From Hyphococcus luteus (lineage in GTDB: Bacteria; Pseudomonadota; Alphaproteobacteria; Caulobacterales; Parvularculaceae), in the NCBI RefSeq assembly GCF_002943565.1, contig NZ_PJCH01000005.1, forward strand, positions 558,001-622,000: a DNA stretch of 64,000 nucleotides. Direction: 5' to 3'. A program made the translations under genes and the position numbers. Position 1 is the stretch's first letter. Each line of letters begins with the position of its first letter. Under the pieces are notes generated by a model that saw only the letters and a program-made list of their open reading frames with translations, searched no databases and was not told the DNA's origin. This document shows, piece by piece, positions 1-9,199 of this stretch.

Positions 1-978
1 GTGGATCAATATATCGGCGGCATCGAGCACGCCATTTTGCACCTTCTTTATGCGCGGTTTTTCACCCGCGCCATGAAGAAAGTCGGACATTTGTCCGTAG
101 ACGAACCCTTCGCGAATTTGTTCACGCAAGGGATGGTGGTGCATGCGACTTATCGCGATCCCGAGACCGGCGAATGGCTGCTGCCGGAAGAGGTGGTCAT
201 TGAAAAAGACAGCGCGAAACGCGCCGACAACGGCAAGCCGATCAAAATCGGCCCCATCGAAAAGATGTCGAAGTCGAAAAAGAACGTCGTGTCGCCCGAA
301 GAGATCGCGAAGACTTACGGCGCGGATGCCGCGCGCTGGTTCATGCTTTCCGACTCGCCACCCGAGCGCGATGTCGAATGGACCGATAGCGGCGTCGAAG
401 GCGCGTGGAAACTGATCAACCGCATCTGGGACGCCGTGCAGGCCGCGCCCGGCGCCTTGAAAACTGTCGACCTGTCGAAACCGGAAGCAAACGACGCCGA
501 CAAATCTTTAAGGCAGGCCACCCACGCCGCCATCGCCGGCGTCACCGACGACATCGACCATTTCCGCTTCAACAAGGCGATCGCGCGCATCTATGAATTC
601 CTGAACGCGCTGAAAAAAGAGAATGGCGCGTCAGACTGGGCCCGCGCCGAAGCCCTGTCGGCGCTGGCGCGCCTGATTGCGCCCTTCACCCCGCATCTCG
701 CCGAAGAGAGCTGGGAGACCCTCGGCGGGGAGGGGCTTGTCTGCGACGCGCCCTGGCCGAAGGCCGATCCCGCACTCCTCGCGAAAGACGAAGTCGTCCT
801 CGGCCTGCAGGTCAACGGCAAGCGCCGCGGTGAATTGACGGTCGCGGCGGACGCCGACAAGGAGACTGTGGAACAAGCGGCCTTGTCCGATGAGGCCGTA
901 AAGCGGCATATTGAGGGCAAGACCGTCCGCAAGGTCGTGGTCGTGCCCGGGCGGATCGTGAATATCGTCGCCAATTGA
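1..978 (+). CDS. leuS: Leucyl-tRNA synthetase, C-terminal part (5' end outside window)
   Basis: Class I aminoacyl-tRNA synthetase that charges tRNA-Leu in the cytoplasm. The visible 325 residues start inside the catalytic core ([11 protein letters not shown], the segment before the signature loop), carry the KMSKS ATP loop at residues 88-92, then the helical anticodon-binding domain and the C-terminal domain. The GTG at base 1 is an internal Val codon, not a start; roughly the first 500 residues lie upstream of the window. It is followed after 22 bp by lptE and then holA, the usual alphaproteobacterial order, which suggests one transcript. Confidence 0.97.
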   Translation: MDQYIGGIEHAILHLLYARFFTRAMKKVGHLSVDEPFANLFTQGMVVHATYRDPETGEWLLPEEVVIEKDSAKRADNGKPIKIGPIEKMSKSKKNVVSPEEIAKTYGADAARWFMLSDSPPERDVEWTDSGVEGAWKLINRIWDAVQAAPGALKTVDLSKPEANDADKSLRQATHAAIAGVTDDIDHFRFNKAIARIYEFLNALKKENGASDWARAEALSALARLIAPFTPHLAEESWETLGGEGLVCDAPWPKADPALLAKDEVVLGLQVNGKRRGELTVAADADKETVEQAALSDEAVKRHIEGKTVRKVVVVPGRIVNIVAN

Positions 979-1000
979 GCGGAAAGAAAAGCGTAGGCAG

Positions 1001-1651
1001 ATGAAGCGAACAGCCATCCTCGTCGCGATAACCGCAAGCGCGCTCCTTCTTTCCGGCTGCGGCTTCCGTCCGCTCTATGCGACGGCCGAAGGCGAAACGC
1101 CGGTGAGCCGTCTCGTCGCCGTCAGGACCGTCGCCGCGCCGGACATTGTCGCGCCCTATATCGTCGAAGCCCTTCATGGCCGCATGGGCGCTGTCGGCGA
1201 CGAGACGCCGCGTTACGATCTTTACGTCGAAGCCAATGAACAAGCCCAGCGCCTCGCCGTGCAGATCGACGCCACTGTGACCCGTTACAACTACCGCCTG
1301 TCGGCGCGTTACAGGGTTGTCGACAGCGTCACGGGCGAACGCTTCGAAGGATCGGCCCGCGCCGTCACCTCCTACAACATCGTCAGCTCGCAATATTCGA
1401 CCCTGTTCGCCGAACGGACCGCAATCGAAAAAGCCGCGCGCCTCCTTGCCGAAGAAATCGAACGCGATCTCCTGATCCAGTTCGACCAGACGCCGGAAGA
1501 ACGGGCGAAATCCAAAGGCCGCGATTACGAAACCGATCTCGATCCGTCAGAAATTCTGAACGAACCGCGGCGCGGCGAAACCGTCGAACCGATTGTCGGC
1601 GACGACGGCTTCGACGGGCCCATCGTCATTGAAAACAAAGAAGACGAATAA
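1001..1651 (+). CDS. lptE: LPS-assembly lipoprotein LptE
   Basis: Outer-membrane lipoprotein that plugs the LptD barrel and helps insert lipopolysaccharide into the outer leaflet. The 216-residue product has a lipoprotein signal with lipobox LSGC (Cys20) followed by GFRPLYA, the typical LptE opening, and an acidic C-terminus that is probably disordered. The assignment rests on the lipoprotein start, the length and the position between leuS and holA, since LptE sequences are poorly conserved. The next gene starts 3 bp after the stop, so translation is probably coupled. Confidence 0.88.
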   Translation: MKRTAILVAITASALLLSGCGFRPLYATAEGETPVSRLVAVRTVAAPDIVAPYIVEALHGRMGAVGDETPRYDLYVEANEQAQRLAVQIDATVTRYNYRLSARYRVVDSVTGERFEGSARAVTSYNIVSSQYSTLFAERTAIEKAARLLAEEIERDLLIQFDQTPEERAKSKGRDYETDLDPSEILNEPRRGETVEPIVGDDGFDGPIVIENKEDE

Positions 1652-1654
1652 GCC

Positions 1655-2710
1655 ATGGTCGCGCTTAAGGGCCGCGCCATCAAAAGTTTCCTCGCCGCGC
1701 GGGACAAAGACATCGCCGCCGTCCTGATTTACGGGCCGGATTCGGGGCTGGCGCGCGAACGCGCGCTGCACCTCGCCGGGCGCGTCGTCGAGGACCTCAA
1801 AGACCCGTTCAACGCGCTGGAGCTTTCCGACGCGGATCTGAAAGACGAACCCGGGCGTCTCGCGGATGAGATTACCGCGCTCTCCTTCGCCGGCGGCGAG
1901 CGCGCGATCCGTTTGCGCACGAGCGGGGAAGCCGCGGTGAAGGCCGTGCAGACGTTGCTCGAGGGGCTCGACAGCGGGCATCTGAAACCGAACGGCGTCG
2001 TCATCATCGAGGCGGGCGAGCTTTCCCCGCGCTCCGGACTGAGGAAAGCCTTCGAAAAAGCAAAACGCGGCGCGGCGCTGCCCTGTTACGCCGACGGGCC
2101 CGCCGACGTGCGCGCCATGGCGCAGGAGGCGGCGGCCGGCGAAGATCTTCGTTTCGATCAGGACGCGCTCGACCTTCTGGTCGCAATCCTCGGCGAGGAT
2201 CACGGGCTTTCCCGCGCGGAAATCGACAAGCTGATCCTTTACAAAGGGCCGTCCGCGCTGCGCTCCGGGCCGGCGACGATCTCCCTTGAAGACATCAAGG
2301 CCTCGCTCGTGGACGGGCTCGGCGACGCCATGGACGACACCGCAAACGCCGCCGCCGACGGCGCGCCGAAACGGCTTGCGGCGGCCCTTTACAAAGCCGC
2401 CGCCGCCGGGGCGAGCCCCATCGGCCTGTTGCGCGCCCTGCAGCGTCAATTTGCACGGCTGAAGACCGCCCAGGACTTCATGGATTCCGGCGAAAGCGCC
2501 TCGTCGGCCATGAAGAAACTCCGGCCCCCGGTCTTCTTCGCTGAGGAGCGCGCCTTTGAAAACCGGCTTTACAAATGGCGGGGGGCGAAGCTCGAAAAGG
2601 CGCTCCGCATGCTGATCGACGCCGAGCTTGACGCCAAGTCCACCGGCGCGCCGCAACGGGAAATCGTCGAACGCGCCGCGCTTCGCCTCGCGGTGATGGG
2701 GGCGCGTTAG
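1655..2710 (+). CDS. holA: DNA polymerase III delta subunit
   Basis: Clamp-loader subunit that opens the beta clamp during replication. The 351-residue protein has the family length, with an N-terminal AAA+-like fold (VLIYGPDSGLARERA near residue 25), a lid domain and a C-terminal collar helix bundle. Like other delta subunits it lacks a working Walker A lysine motif. It sits 3 bp after lptE as the third gene of the leuS-lptE-holA set. The trkH-type gene follows after 38 bp with its own AAAGGA ribosome site. Confidence 0.93.
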   Translation: MVALKGRAIKSFLAARDKDIAAVLIYGPDSGLARERALHLAGRVVEDLKDPFNALELSDADLKDEPGRLADEITALSFAGGERAIRLRTSGEAAVKAVQTLLEGLDSGHLKPNGVVIIEAGELSPRSGLRKAFEKAKRGAALPCYADGPADVRAMAQEAAAGEDLRFDQDALDLLVAILGEDHGLSRAEIDKLILYKGPSALRSGPATISLEDIKASLVDGLGDAMDDTANAAADGAPKRLAAALYKAAAAGASPIGLLRALQRQFARLKTAQDFMDSGESASSAMKKLRPPVFFAEERAFENRLYKWRGAKLEKALRMLIDAELDAKSTGAPQREIVERAALRLAVMGAR

Positions 2711-2748
2711 AAATGTCCGGCCGCAGCGGCTGGTGAAAGGAAATCAGG

Positions 2749-4188
2749 ATGCTGGGCCGGCCTTTTCTGGCGCTCGGACTTTTGTTGTGCGGCCTGTCTT
2801 TCGTCGAGTTTTTATTCGCCGCCGCGGACGCCACGGTGAGCGACGAAAACTGGCAGGGCTTTCTGCTCGCCGCCGTGATCTCCGGACTTCTCGGCGGCGG
2901 CTGCGTCGGCGCCTTCTGGACCGCGGCGAGCGACAAACGTTTCGACTTGCGCTCGGGGTTCGTGTTGACGGCGCTGTGCTGGACCGTCATTCCGCTGATG
3001 GCGTCCCTGCCGTTCCTGTTCAGCAATCTCGGCATGTCTTTCACGGATGCGGTTTTCGAGACCATTTCGGGAATCACCACCACCGGGTCGACCGTTTTAA
3101 CGGGGCTCGATCATCTCGATCCGATGCTGCTTTTATGGCGCTCGGCGCTGCAATGGATCGGCGGCGTCGGCATCATCCTGATGGCGATCATCATGATGCC
3201 TTTCTTGCGGATCGGCGGCATGCAGCTTTTCCAGCTCGAAAGCTCGACGCGCACGGAAGCGAGCTTGCATGCGCGCCCGCTGGCGCTGATCAACTCCATC
3301 GCCGCGCTCTATCTCACCTTGACGCTGTTGTGCACGGCGGCCTATGCGCTCGCCGGCATGTCGACCTTCGACGCGATCAATCACGCCATGACGACGCTGT
3401 CGACGGGCGGCTATTCCACCCATGACGCCTCGCTCGGGTTTTTCAACAGCACTGCGGTTTCCTGGGCGGCCATCATTTTCATGACCGCCGGCGCGCTGCC
3501 TTTCATGGCGTATCTCAAATCCTTTTCGGGCGAGCCGCGCGCCTTTCTGCGCGATCCGCAGGCGATCCCCTTTCTCGCCTTTCTCCTGGCTGTCTCGGCG
3601 GCGGGCGCGCTCTTGCTGAGCGACGAGGGCGGCGGCGACGCTTTCACCCGCGTCGCGCTGCATGTGGTGTCCATCGTCACCACGACGGGGTTCGCCAGCG
3701 AGGATTATCAATATTGGGGCGCCGGGTTCATCGGGCTTTTCTTCGCGCTCACCTTTATCGGCGGTTGTGCGGGATCGACCAGCGGCGCCATCAAGATCTA
3801 TCGCTTCCAGCTTTTAGGCATCTACGCCGCCGCGCATTTAAGGCGCCTTCATTCGCCATCGATCGTTCAGGCGACGTCCTATGGCGGCATGAAGCTCGAC
3901 CGCGAAATCGGGCTTTCGGTGCTCGCCTTCCTGTCGCTGTTTGTGGGCGCTTTCAGCGTCGGCGGCTTCGCGCTCTCGCTCACCGGGCTCGATTTCGTCA
4001 CCGCCATGTCGGCCTCGGCGACGGCGCTGTGCAATGTGGGGCCGGGTCTCGGCGAGATCATCGGGCCCGCCGGCAATTTCGCCTCCGTTTCCGATATGGC
4101 GAAATGGATCCTTCTCGGCCTGATGCTGCTCGGTCGGCTTGAGCTTTTCGCGCTCCTTGTTCTCCTGGATCCTTATTTCTGGCGGTAG
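2749..4188 (+). CDS. trkH: TrkH-family potassium uptake membrane protein
   Basis: Inner-membrane K+ translocating subunit of a Trk/Ktr-type system. The 479-residue protein is strongly hydrophobic with about ten membrane segments and repeated selectivity-filter-like loops (TTTGSTVLTG, TLSTGGYST, TTTGFASEDY, CNVGPGLG). Each has the central Gly expected of the MPM repeats of this superfamily. A gating partner of TrkA type would be needed and is not in the window. The gene converges on parB with 16 bp between the stops and no visible terminator hairpin. Confidence 0.92.
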   Translation: MLGRPFLALGLLLCGLSFVEFLFAAADATVSDENWQGFLLAAVISGLLGGGCVGAFWTAASDKRFDLRSGFVLTALCWTVIPLMASLPFLFSNLGMSFTDAVFETISGITTTGSTVLTGLDHLDPMLLLWRSALQWIGGVGIILMAIIMMPFLRIGGMQLFQLESSTRTEASLHARPLALINSIAALYLTLTLLCTAAYALAGMSTFDAINHAMTTLSTGGYSTHDASLGFFNSTAVSWAAIIFMTAGALPFMAYLKSFSGEPRAFLRDPQAIPFLAFLLAVSAAGALLLSDEGGGDAFTRVALHVVSIVTTTGFASEDYQYWGAGFIGLFFALTFIGGCAGSTSGAIKIYRFQLLGIYAAAHLRRLHSPSIVQATSYGGMKLDREIGLSVLAFLSLFVGAFSVGGFALSLTGLDFVTAMSASATALCNVGPGLGEIIGPAGNFASVSDMAKWILLGLMLLGRLELFALLVLLDPYFWR

Positions 4189-4204
4189 TCAGTCCGTAGA
4201 CGGA

Positions 4205-5167
4205 TCAAACATTCGCGCCCATGAGGCGCCGGCACAGATCGTCGAGCTGGTCGAGGGTGAGATAGTTGATCGTCACCGAGCCCGCGCCTTTTTTCGAATG
4301 ATCGATGGCGACGTCGAGCCCCAGAATATTGGAGAGATCGCGCTCAAGGGCGCGCGTGTCGGCGTCTTTCGATCCGCTCGAAGCCTTTGATTTTTCTTCT
4401 GTTTTCGCCGCGCCACCGGCGGTTTTGCCGGCGCTGGCGCCGCCTTTGATCTCGGCCTCCGCCTGGCGGATATGGGCTTCCGTTTCGCGCACCGAGAGCC
4501 CGCCTTTGAGGACGATATCGAGCATCTGTTTCGGCGCGGAAGAGCCGAGCAGGGCGCGCGCATGGCCCATTGTGATCTCGTTCGCGGAGAGCGCATCGAG
4601 CGCCTTTTTCGGCAGGTTCAAGAGCCGCATGATGTTCGCCACATGGCTGCGGGATTTGCCGACGGCTTTTGCGATGTCGTCCTGGGTGCGCCCGAAGACG
4701 TCGGCGAGGCGCGCATAGGCGGCGGCCTCTTCCACGGGGTTCAAATCCACCCGCTGCACGTTTTCGATGAGGGCGATCTCCGCCGTCTCTTCATCCGTCA
4801 GCTCACGGATGATCACCGGGACCTTGTGAAGCTGCGCCTTTTGCGCCGCGCGCCAGCGCCGCTCGCCGGCGACGATCTCATAGCTGTCCTGGCCTTGCGG
4901 ACGCACGAGGATCGGCTGCAGCATGCCTTTCGAAGAGATGGAGTTCGCCAGTTCCTCAATGGCGTCCTTGTCGAAGGTGCGGCGCGGCTGGTCGGCGTTG
5001 GCTTTGAGCTGCTCGATGGGGAGCTCGCGCTTCGGGCCGGGCGCCGCCGCGCCTTCGCGGGACGGGGAGCCGGGAACCGGCTTCGTCGCCGTCACGTCGC
5101 CCAGAAGCGCATCGAGGCCGCGCCCCAATCCCTTCATGCCGCTTTTCTTTTTCTCCGCCGCCGCCAT
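4205..5167 (-). CDS. parB: Chromosome-partitioning protein ParB
   Basis: CTP-dependent DNA clamp that loads at parS and spreads to build the segregation complex. The 320 residues contain the conserved N-terminal GLGRGLDALLG, the ParB/Srx CTP-binding motifs GERRWRA (101-107) and ENVQR (135-139), a helix-turn-helix around 163-182 that would read the parS sites found 1.4-4.5 kb away, an Ala/Lys-rich linker and a C-terminal dimerisation domain. It lies 27 bp downstream of parA in the same operon. Confidence 0.97.
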   Translation of the reverse strand: MAAAEKKKSGMKGLGRGLDALLGDVTATKPVPGSPSREGAAAPGPKRELPIEQLKANADQPRRTFDKDAIEELANSISSKGMLQPILVRPQGQDSYEIVAGERRWRAAQKAQLHKVPVIIRELTDEETAEIALIENVQRVDLNPVEEAAAYARLADVFGRTQDDIAKAVGKSRSHVANIMRLLNLPKKALDALSANEITMGHARALLGSSAPKQMLDIVLKGGLSVRETEAHIRQAEAEIKGGASAGKTAGGAAKTEEKSKASSGSKDADTRALERDLSNILGLDVAIDHSKKGAGSVTINYLTLDQLDDLCRRLMGANV

Positions 5168-5194
5168 GACGTCGCTTTCCTTCTACGCCGCTCT

Positions 5195-6010
5195 CTAGGC
5201 GGCTTGGGGGCGCGCGCGTTCGCGCTGGATGACTTCCGAGGCGAGCTGGATATAGGCTTGGCTGCCCGGACATTTGAGATCGTAAAGAAGCGCCGGCTTG
5301 CCATGGCTGGGCGCTTCGGAAATCCTGACATTGCGCGGGATCACGGTCGTATAGACCTTGTCGCCGAAATGGCCGCGCACGTCGTCCTCGACCTGGTTCG
5401 TGAGCTTGTTGCGCCGGTCATGCATGGTGAGGACCACCCCTTGCAGTTCGAGCGCCGGATTGATCCTGGTGCGGACCGTCTCGATGGTGCGCATGATCTG
5501 CGACAGGCCTTCGAGCGCGAAGAACTCGCATTGCAAGGGGATGATCACCGCGTGGGCCGCAGAAAGGGCGTTCACCGTCAACAGGCTCAAAGAGGGCGGG
5601 CAGTCGATCAGGATATAGCTGACCCCCTGGCCGGCCTCGGAGGCCGCATATTCCTCGATGGCGTCGGCGAGGCGGAAATGGCGCCGCTCGGCGTCGATAA
5701 GCTCGATTTCCGCGCCGGCGAGATCGACCCCGGCCGGAGCGAGGAGGAGGCCCGGAATGTCGCTTTCGGCCACTGCGGCCTCGAGCCGGTAATCGCCGGA
5801 GAGGACTTCATAAGTGGTGACGCCCCGGTCGGCCGCGGAAATGCCGAGCCCGGTGGAGGCGTTGCCCTGCGGGTCGAGATCGATGAGCAACACCTTTTCG
5901 CCGACGGCGGCGAGGGCGGTCGCGAGATTGATCGCGGTCGTCGTCTTGCCGACGCCGCCCTTCTGGTTGGCGATAGCGAGAATCCGTGGAGTGGCGCTGT
6001 TACCGGACAC
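5195..6010 (-). CDS. parA: Chromosome-partitioning ATPase ParA
   Basis: Walker-type ATPase that forms the nucleoid-bound gradient pulling ParB-parS complexes to the cell pole. The 271-residue protein shows the deviant Walker A motif KGGVGKTT (17-24), the Walker A' region LIDLDPQGNAST and Walker B IDCPPSLSLLT. The start overlaps the end of rsmG by 11 bp, which implies translational coupling within mnmG-rsmG-parA-parB. Length and motifs match chromosomal ParA (Soj) rather than the larger plasmid types. Confidence 0.97.
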   Translation of the reverse strand: MSGNSATPRILAIANQKGGVGKTTTAINLATALAAVGEKVLLIDLDPQGNASTGLGISAADRGVTTYEVLSGDYRLEAAVAESDIPGLLLAPAGVDLAGAEIELIDAERRHFRLADAIEEYAASEAGQGVSYILIDCPPSLSLLTVNALSAAHAVIIPLQCEFFALEGLSQIMRTIETVRTRINPALELQGVVLTMHDRRNKLTNQVEDDVRGHFGDKVYTTVIPRNVRISEAPSHGKPALLYDLKCPGSQAYIQLASEVIQRERARPQAA

Positions 6011-6623
6011 GGGCGAGATTTCCGATTTCTAAAATGGCGGCGCGCGGGTCTGTGCGGCTCGGATGTTTTATGACGTTCATATGCCAATATTTAGCGGCCT
6101 CGGTCAATTCACCCTCAACATCTTGTCCCTTGAGAAAGTAATACTTCGTCTTTTTGCCAGCCAATCCAGCGCTATAGCCAAGTAATTTGTCAAGGCGGGC
6201 GAGGGCGCGGGCGGTGACGATATCGGGCTTAAAGCCAAGCCGGGCGGACTCGATTCGCTCCGGTATGACCTGCAAATTTTTTATCCCCATGGCGGCGCCG
6301 GCCTCGGTCAGAAAGGCGCATTTCTTCTGCGTCGATTCGATCAGCGTCACCTGAACGCCTTCCGGCTCCAGCATGGCGGCGAGAACGAGGCCCGGAAAAC
6401 CGGCGCCGGAACCGAGATCGACGAGTGTTTTTGCGCTCTCGGGCAGCAGCGGAACGAGCTGCGCGGAATCCAAGTAATGCCGATGCCACCGGTCTTTTAT
6501 GGTCGAGCGCGCCACGAGATTGTGCCGCTCCGACCAATCGATCAGCACACGGTCCATTTCCAGAAGACGCTCGAATGTTTCACGTGGAACATTCGTTTCC
6601 GCCAGGAACTCCTCAGGGGTCAT
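6000..6623 (-). CDS. rsmG: 16S rRNA (guanine-N7)-methyltransferase RsmG (GidB)
   Basis: Methylates N7 of a conserved guanine in 16S rRNA (G527 in E. coli numbering) using SAM. The 207-residue protein carries the SAM-binding motif [11 protein letters not shown] and the typical early RsmG sequence [10 protein letters not shown]. That early stretch (V12-T16) is encoded by a parS site at 6576-6591, so the same bases serve both as codons and as a ParB target. Its start overlaps the mnmG stop by 4 bp (ATGA). Confidence 0.96.
   Translation of the reverse strand: MTPEEFLAETNVPRETFERLLEMDRVLIDWSERHNLVARSTIKDRWHRHYLDSAQLVPLLPESAKTLVDLGSGAGFPGLVLAAMLEPEGVQVTLIESTQKKCAFLTEAGAAMGIKNLQVIPERIESARLGFKPDIVTARALARLDKLLGYSAGLAGKKTKYYFLKGQDVEGELTEAAKYWHMNVIKHPSRTDPRAAILEIGNLARVR
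6576..6591. promoter_or_regulatory. parS site 1 (inside rsmG)
   Basis: TGTTTCACGTGGAACA matches the bacterial parS consensus TGTTYCACGTGRAACA in all positions. It lies within the first 20 codons of rsmG and encodes VPRET there. It is the parS closest to parAB. Confidence 0.93.
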
Positions 6624-8647
6624 CCCGCCGCCTTCGCGTTCTTCTTCACCCAGGCCAGCAGCAGCGCCAGCGCCGCCGGGGTCACCCCTTCGATGCGCCC
6701 GGCCTGACCGAGGGTCGCGGGCCGGGCGTCGAGAAGCTTCGCCCGCACCTCATTGGACAGACCGGAGATCGCGCCATAGTCGAGATCGGCGGGAAGCCGC
6801 AAGCTTTCGTCCCTTTTGAAGGCGACGATGTCCGCCTCCTGCCGATGGAGATAACCGGCATAGAGCGCGTCGAAAGCCAATTGTTCCGCAACCGCATCGG
6901 GCATCTCGCCCAATTCCGGCCAGATCGCCGTCAGGGCCGCCAGATCGACTCCGGGCAGGGCCAGAAGATCGATCACCGAGCGCCGCCGGCCATCCTTGTT
7001 GAGCTTCAGCCCGTATTTTTCGGCCTCATTAGGGGTCAGCGTCGTCTCGCCCGCCCAGATCCGCGCCGCGTCGAGCGCCGATTGTTTCACGTGAAACATC
7101 TCGGCTCTACGCTCGCCCACAATCTCCGCCGCGATCCCGATGGGCGTCAGGCGCTGGTCGGCGTTGTCGGCGCGCAAGGTGAGGCGGTATTCCGCGCGGC
7201 TCGTGAACATGCGGTACGGTTCTGTGACTCCGTTGGTTACAAGATCATCGATCATCACGCCGATATAGGCTTGCGCCCGATCCAAGGTGAAGGGCTCGCC
7301 GCCAGTCGCCGACCGGGCGGCGTTGACCCCGGCTATCAGCCCCTGCGCCGCCGCTTCTTCATAGCCGGTGGTGCCGTTGATCTGGCCCGCCAGGAAAAGC
7401 CCGGGCAGGGCCCGCGTCTCCAGCGTCCGGGTCAGGGAGCGCGGGTCCACATAGTCATATTCGATGGCGTAGCCGTAGCGGACCACTTCGGCGCGCTCGA
7501 GGCCGGGGATGGTCTTCAGAAACGCCGCCTGGACGTCCTCCGGCAGCGAGGTCGAGATCCCGTTGGGGTATACCGTGGGGTCGTCGAGGCCTTCCGGCTC
7601 CAGGAAAATCTGGTGGCTGTCGCGCTCGGCGAAGCGCACCACCTTGTCCTCGATGGAGGGGCAATAGCGCGGGCCCCGGCCCGAGACGGCGCCCCCATAG
7701 ACCGCGGATTTACTGAGGTTCGCCTCGATGATCTTGTGGGTCTCGGGGGTCGTATAGGTGATCCCGCAGGAGATTTGCGGCACCTCTATGCGCTCAGTCA
7801 GGAAAGAGAAGGGGACAGGGCTTTCGTCCGCCGGCTGCATCTCCAGCCGCTCCCAGTCGATGGTCCGCCCGTCGAGGCGCGCCGGGGTGCCGGTCTTCAG
7901 GCGACCCATTTTAAGCCCGAGCCCGTAGAGCCGGTCGGACAGGCCCACGGCCGGCGCCTCGACCCCACCGCCCCATTCCTTATTGGCGGCGCGGGCGTTG
8001 GCCCGGCCCGCCGGAATGCGCTTCTCGCCAATATGGATGACGCCCTTGAGGAAGGTCCCGGTGGTCAGCACCACCGCCTTTGCGCGGATTTCGGTCCCGT
8101 CGGCGGTTACAATTCCCGTGACGCACTCACCCCCTCCGTCCGCTTCGCGGACACCTCCCCCGTAAACGGGGGAGGAGGATTGCCCTTCTTCTCTTCCCCC
8201 GCTTGCGGGGGAAGTCCCGGCGAAGCCGGGGATGGGGGTTTGTGTTCCACGTGGAACATCTTCGACAATCAGGTCCTCCACCGCGGCCTCGAGAATATCG
8301 AGCCCCGGATAGCCGCTGAGGATCTCCTGCATGGTCTCGCGATAGAGCCTGCGGTCGGCCTGGGCGCGCGGGCCCCGCACCGCCGGGCCCTTGGAGCGGT
8401 TCAGCATGCGGAACTGGATGCCGGCCTTGTCGATGACCCGGCCCATGAGCCCGTCCAGGGCGTCGACCTCGCGCACCAGATGGCCCTTGCCGAGCCCGCC
8501 AATGGCCGGATTGCAGGACATCTCGCCGATCGTGTCGCGCCGGTGGGTGGCGAGGAGCGTGCGCGCGCCGGCGCGGGCCGCAGCGGCTGCAGCCTCGCAT
8601 CCGGCGTGTCCGCCGCCGATCACGATGACATCGTAGTCTCTGGTCAT
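6620..8647 (-). CDS. mnmG: tRNA uridine-5-carboxymethylaminomethyl enzyme MnmG (GidA) with an in-frame insertion
   Basis: FAD enzyme that, with MnmE, modifies wobble uridine 34 of several tRNAs. An N-terminal dinucleotide-binding motif [13 protein letters not shown], the [11 protein letters not shown] signature (41-51) and the C-terminal GidA helical domain are present. At 675 residues it is about 45 longer than usual. The excess sits at residues ~130-174, a Gly/Ser/Pro-rich stretch translated from a cluster of perfect DNA palindromes plus a parS site. Sequence on both sides is normal MnmG and the frame is intact. A second parS (7083-7098) encodes FHVKQ further along. Confidence 0.96.
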   Translation of the reverse strand: MTRDYDVIVIGGGHAGCEAAAAAARAGARTLLATHRRDTIGEMSCNPAIGGLGKGHLVREVDALDGLMGRVIDKAGIQFRMLNRSKGPAVRGPRAQADRRLYRETMQEILSGYPGLDILEAAVEDLIVEDVPRGTQTPIPGFAGTSPASGGREEGQSSSPVYGGGVREADGGGECVTGIVTADGTEIRAKAVVLTTGTFLKGVIHIGEKRIPAGRANARAANKEWGGGVEAPAVGLSDRLYGLGLKMGRLKTGTPARLDGRTIDWERLEMQPADESPVPFSFLTERIEVPQISCGITYTTPETHKIIEANLSKSAVYGGAVSGRGPRYCPSIEDKVVRFAERDSHQIFLEPEGLDDPTVYPNGISTSLPEDVQAAFLKTIPGLERAEVVRYGYAIEYDYVDPRSLTRTLETRALPGLFLAGQINGTTGYEEAAAQGLIAGVNAARSATGGEPFTLDRAQAYIGVMIDDLVTNGVTEPYRMFTSRAEYRLTLRADNADQRLTPIGIAAEIVGERRAEMFHVKQSALDAARIWAGETTLTPNEAEKYGLKLNKDGRRRSVIDLLALPGVDLAALTAIWPELGEMPDAVAEQLAFDALYAGYLHRQEADIVAFKRDESLRLPADLDYGAISGLSNEVRAKLLDARPATLGQAGRIEGVTPAALALLLAWVKKNAKAAG
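7083..7098. promoter_or_regulatory. parS site 2 (inside mnmG)
   Basis: TGTTTCACGTGAAACA is the fully symmetric parS palindrome. It is translated in mnmG as FHVKQ, so it is under both protein and DNA constraint. Confidence 0.93.
8138..8232. repeat. REP-like cluster of four palindromes within mnmG
   Basis: Four consecutive inverted repeats occur in 95 bp. GTCCGC/GCGGAC spans 8138-8152. CCTCCCCCGT/ACGGGGGAGG, with a 2-bp loop, spans 8154-8175. TTCCCCCGC/GCGGGGGAA spans 8194-8213. CCCGGC/GCCGGG spans 8216-8230. This looks like a mobile palindromic repeat normally found between genes; here it is read in frame as part of MnmG. A degenerate relative lies at 55925-55963 and another palindrome pair at 10596-10653. 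Confidence 0.85.
8243..8258. promoter_or_regulatory. parS site 3 (at the edge of the mnmG insertion)
   Basis: TGTTCCACGTGGAACA is a fully symmetric parS variant. It directly abuts the palindrome cluster and encodes the first residues (VPRGT) of the extra segment of MnmG, so it may have arrived with the insertion or marked its target. Confidence 0.92.
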
Positions 8648-8728
8648 AACTTCACTTTCGCGCGCCCATATAGGCGGGACGCTCGCGCTTGGAAACGGCT
8701 TTTGCCGTTTCGGGTGAGGGCGCCGGAA

Positions 8729-8744
8729 TGTTTCACGTGGAACA
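8729..8744. promoter_or_regulatory. parS site 4 (intergenic)
   Basis: TGTTTCACGTGGAACA lies in the 274-bp gap upstream of mnmG. It is the only one of the six parS sites outside a coding region. The rest of the gap holds the presumed mnmG promoter; I could not pick convincing -35/-10 boxes. Confidence 0.92.
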
Positions 8745-8921
8745 GCCTAAAGCCTCCCCGGAAGGCGGGGATAGATTTTCATGTCACGAATTGTTGCGGT
8801 TTTACCGGGCCTCAGCCTGGAAGTTTACAAATGCGAAAGTAAACGCCGCGCCGCCCGTTTCGGGCATGGCGGCTGCAATACGCCCCCGGCTTGTGCGCAA
8901 CAAACAGAGAAGGGGTGCGAC

Positions 8922-9176
8922 ATGGCTCAGTCAGGTACTTTGCGTTCAAGGGGGAAACCGCTTTTCGGAGAGGCTGTCGCGCCTTGCCCGGAAAAGACGC
9001 CGGATCTGGCCGCCGAGCTCAACCGGCGGCTGAGAGAGAAATACCGCAATTACGAGCGGGCCGCCCTGCGGCTGGAGCTCAGGGGGGATTACGACTCCGC
9101 CCAGGTCTTGCGCCGGGCGGCAGGCCGGGCGCGGCTCCTCAGGAACCGCCCGGCGAATGACCGGGGCATGGGTTAG
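8922..9176 (+). CDS. Small hypothetical protein (84 aa)
   Basis: I do not recognise a family. I chose the ATG at 8922 because GAGAAGGGG lies just upstream as a ribosome site; the same frame is open further upstream to 8781 but that part looks non-coding. The C-terminal half (from PDLAAELNRRLREKYRNYER) is a charged, Arg/Leu-rich amphipathic helix pair, which suggests a small helical cytoplasmic protein, perhaps binding nucleic acid or a partner. It is the only plus-strand gene among the mnmG/mnmE group and converges on mnmE with a 23-bp gap. Confidence 0.6.
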   Translation: MAQSGTLRSRGKPLFGEAVAPCPEKTPDLAAELNRRLREKYRNYERAALRLELRGDYDSAQVLRRAAGRARLLRNRPANDRGMG

Positions 9177-9199
9177 CAGGCGGAGTTTGGGGCTGGCGC

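Noticed and set aside
6425-8842. 805-codon open frame antisense to mnmG
   Set aside because: Arg/Gly/Pro-rich composition and no domain; a by-product of high GC opposite a real, conserved gene.
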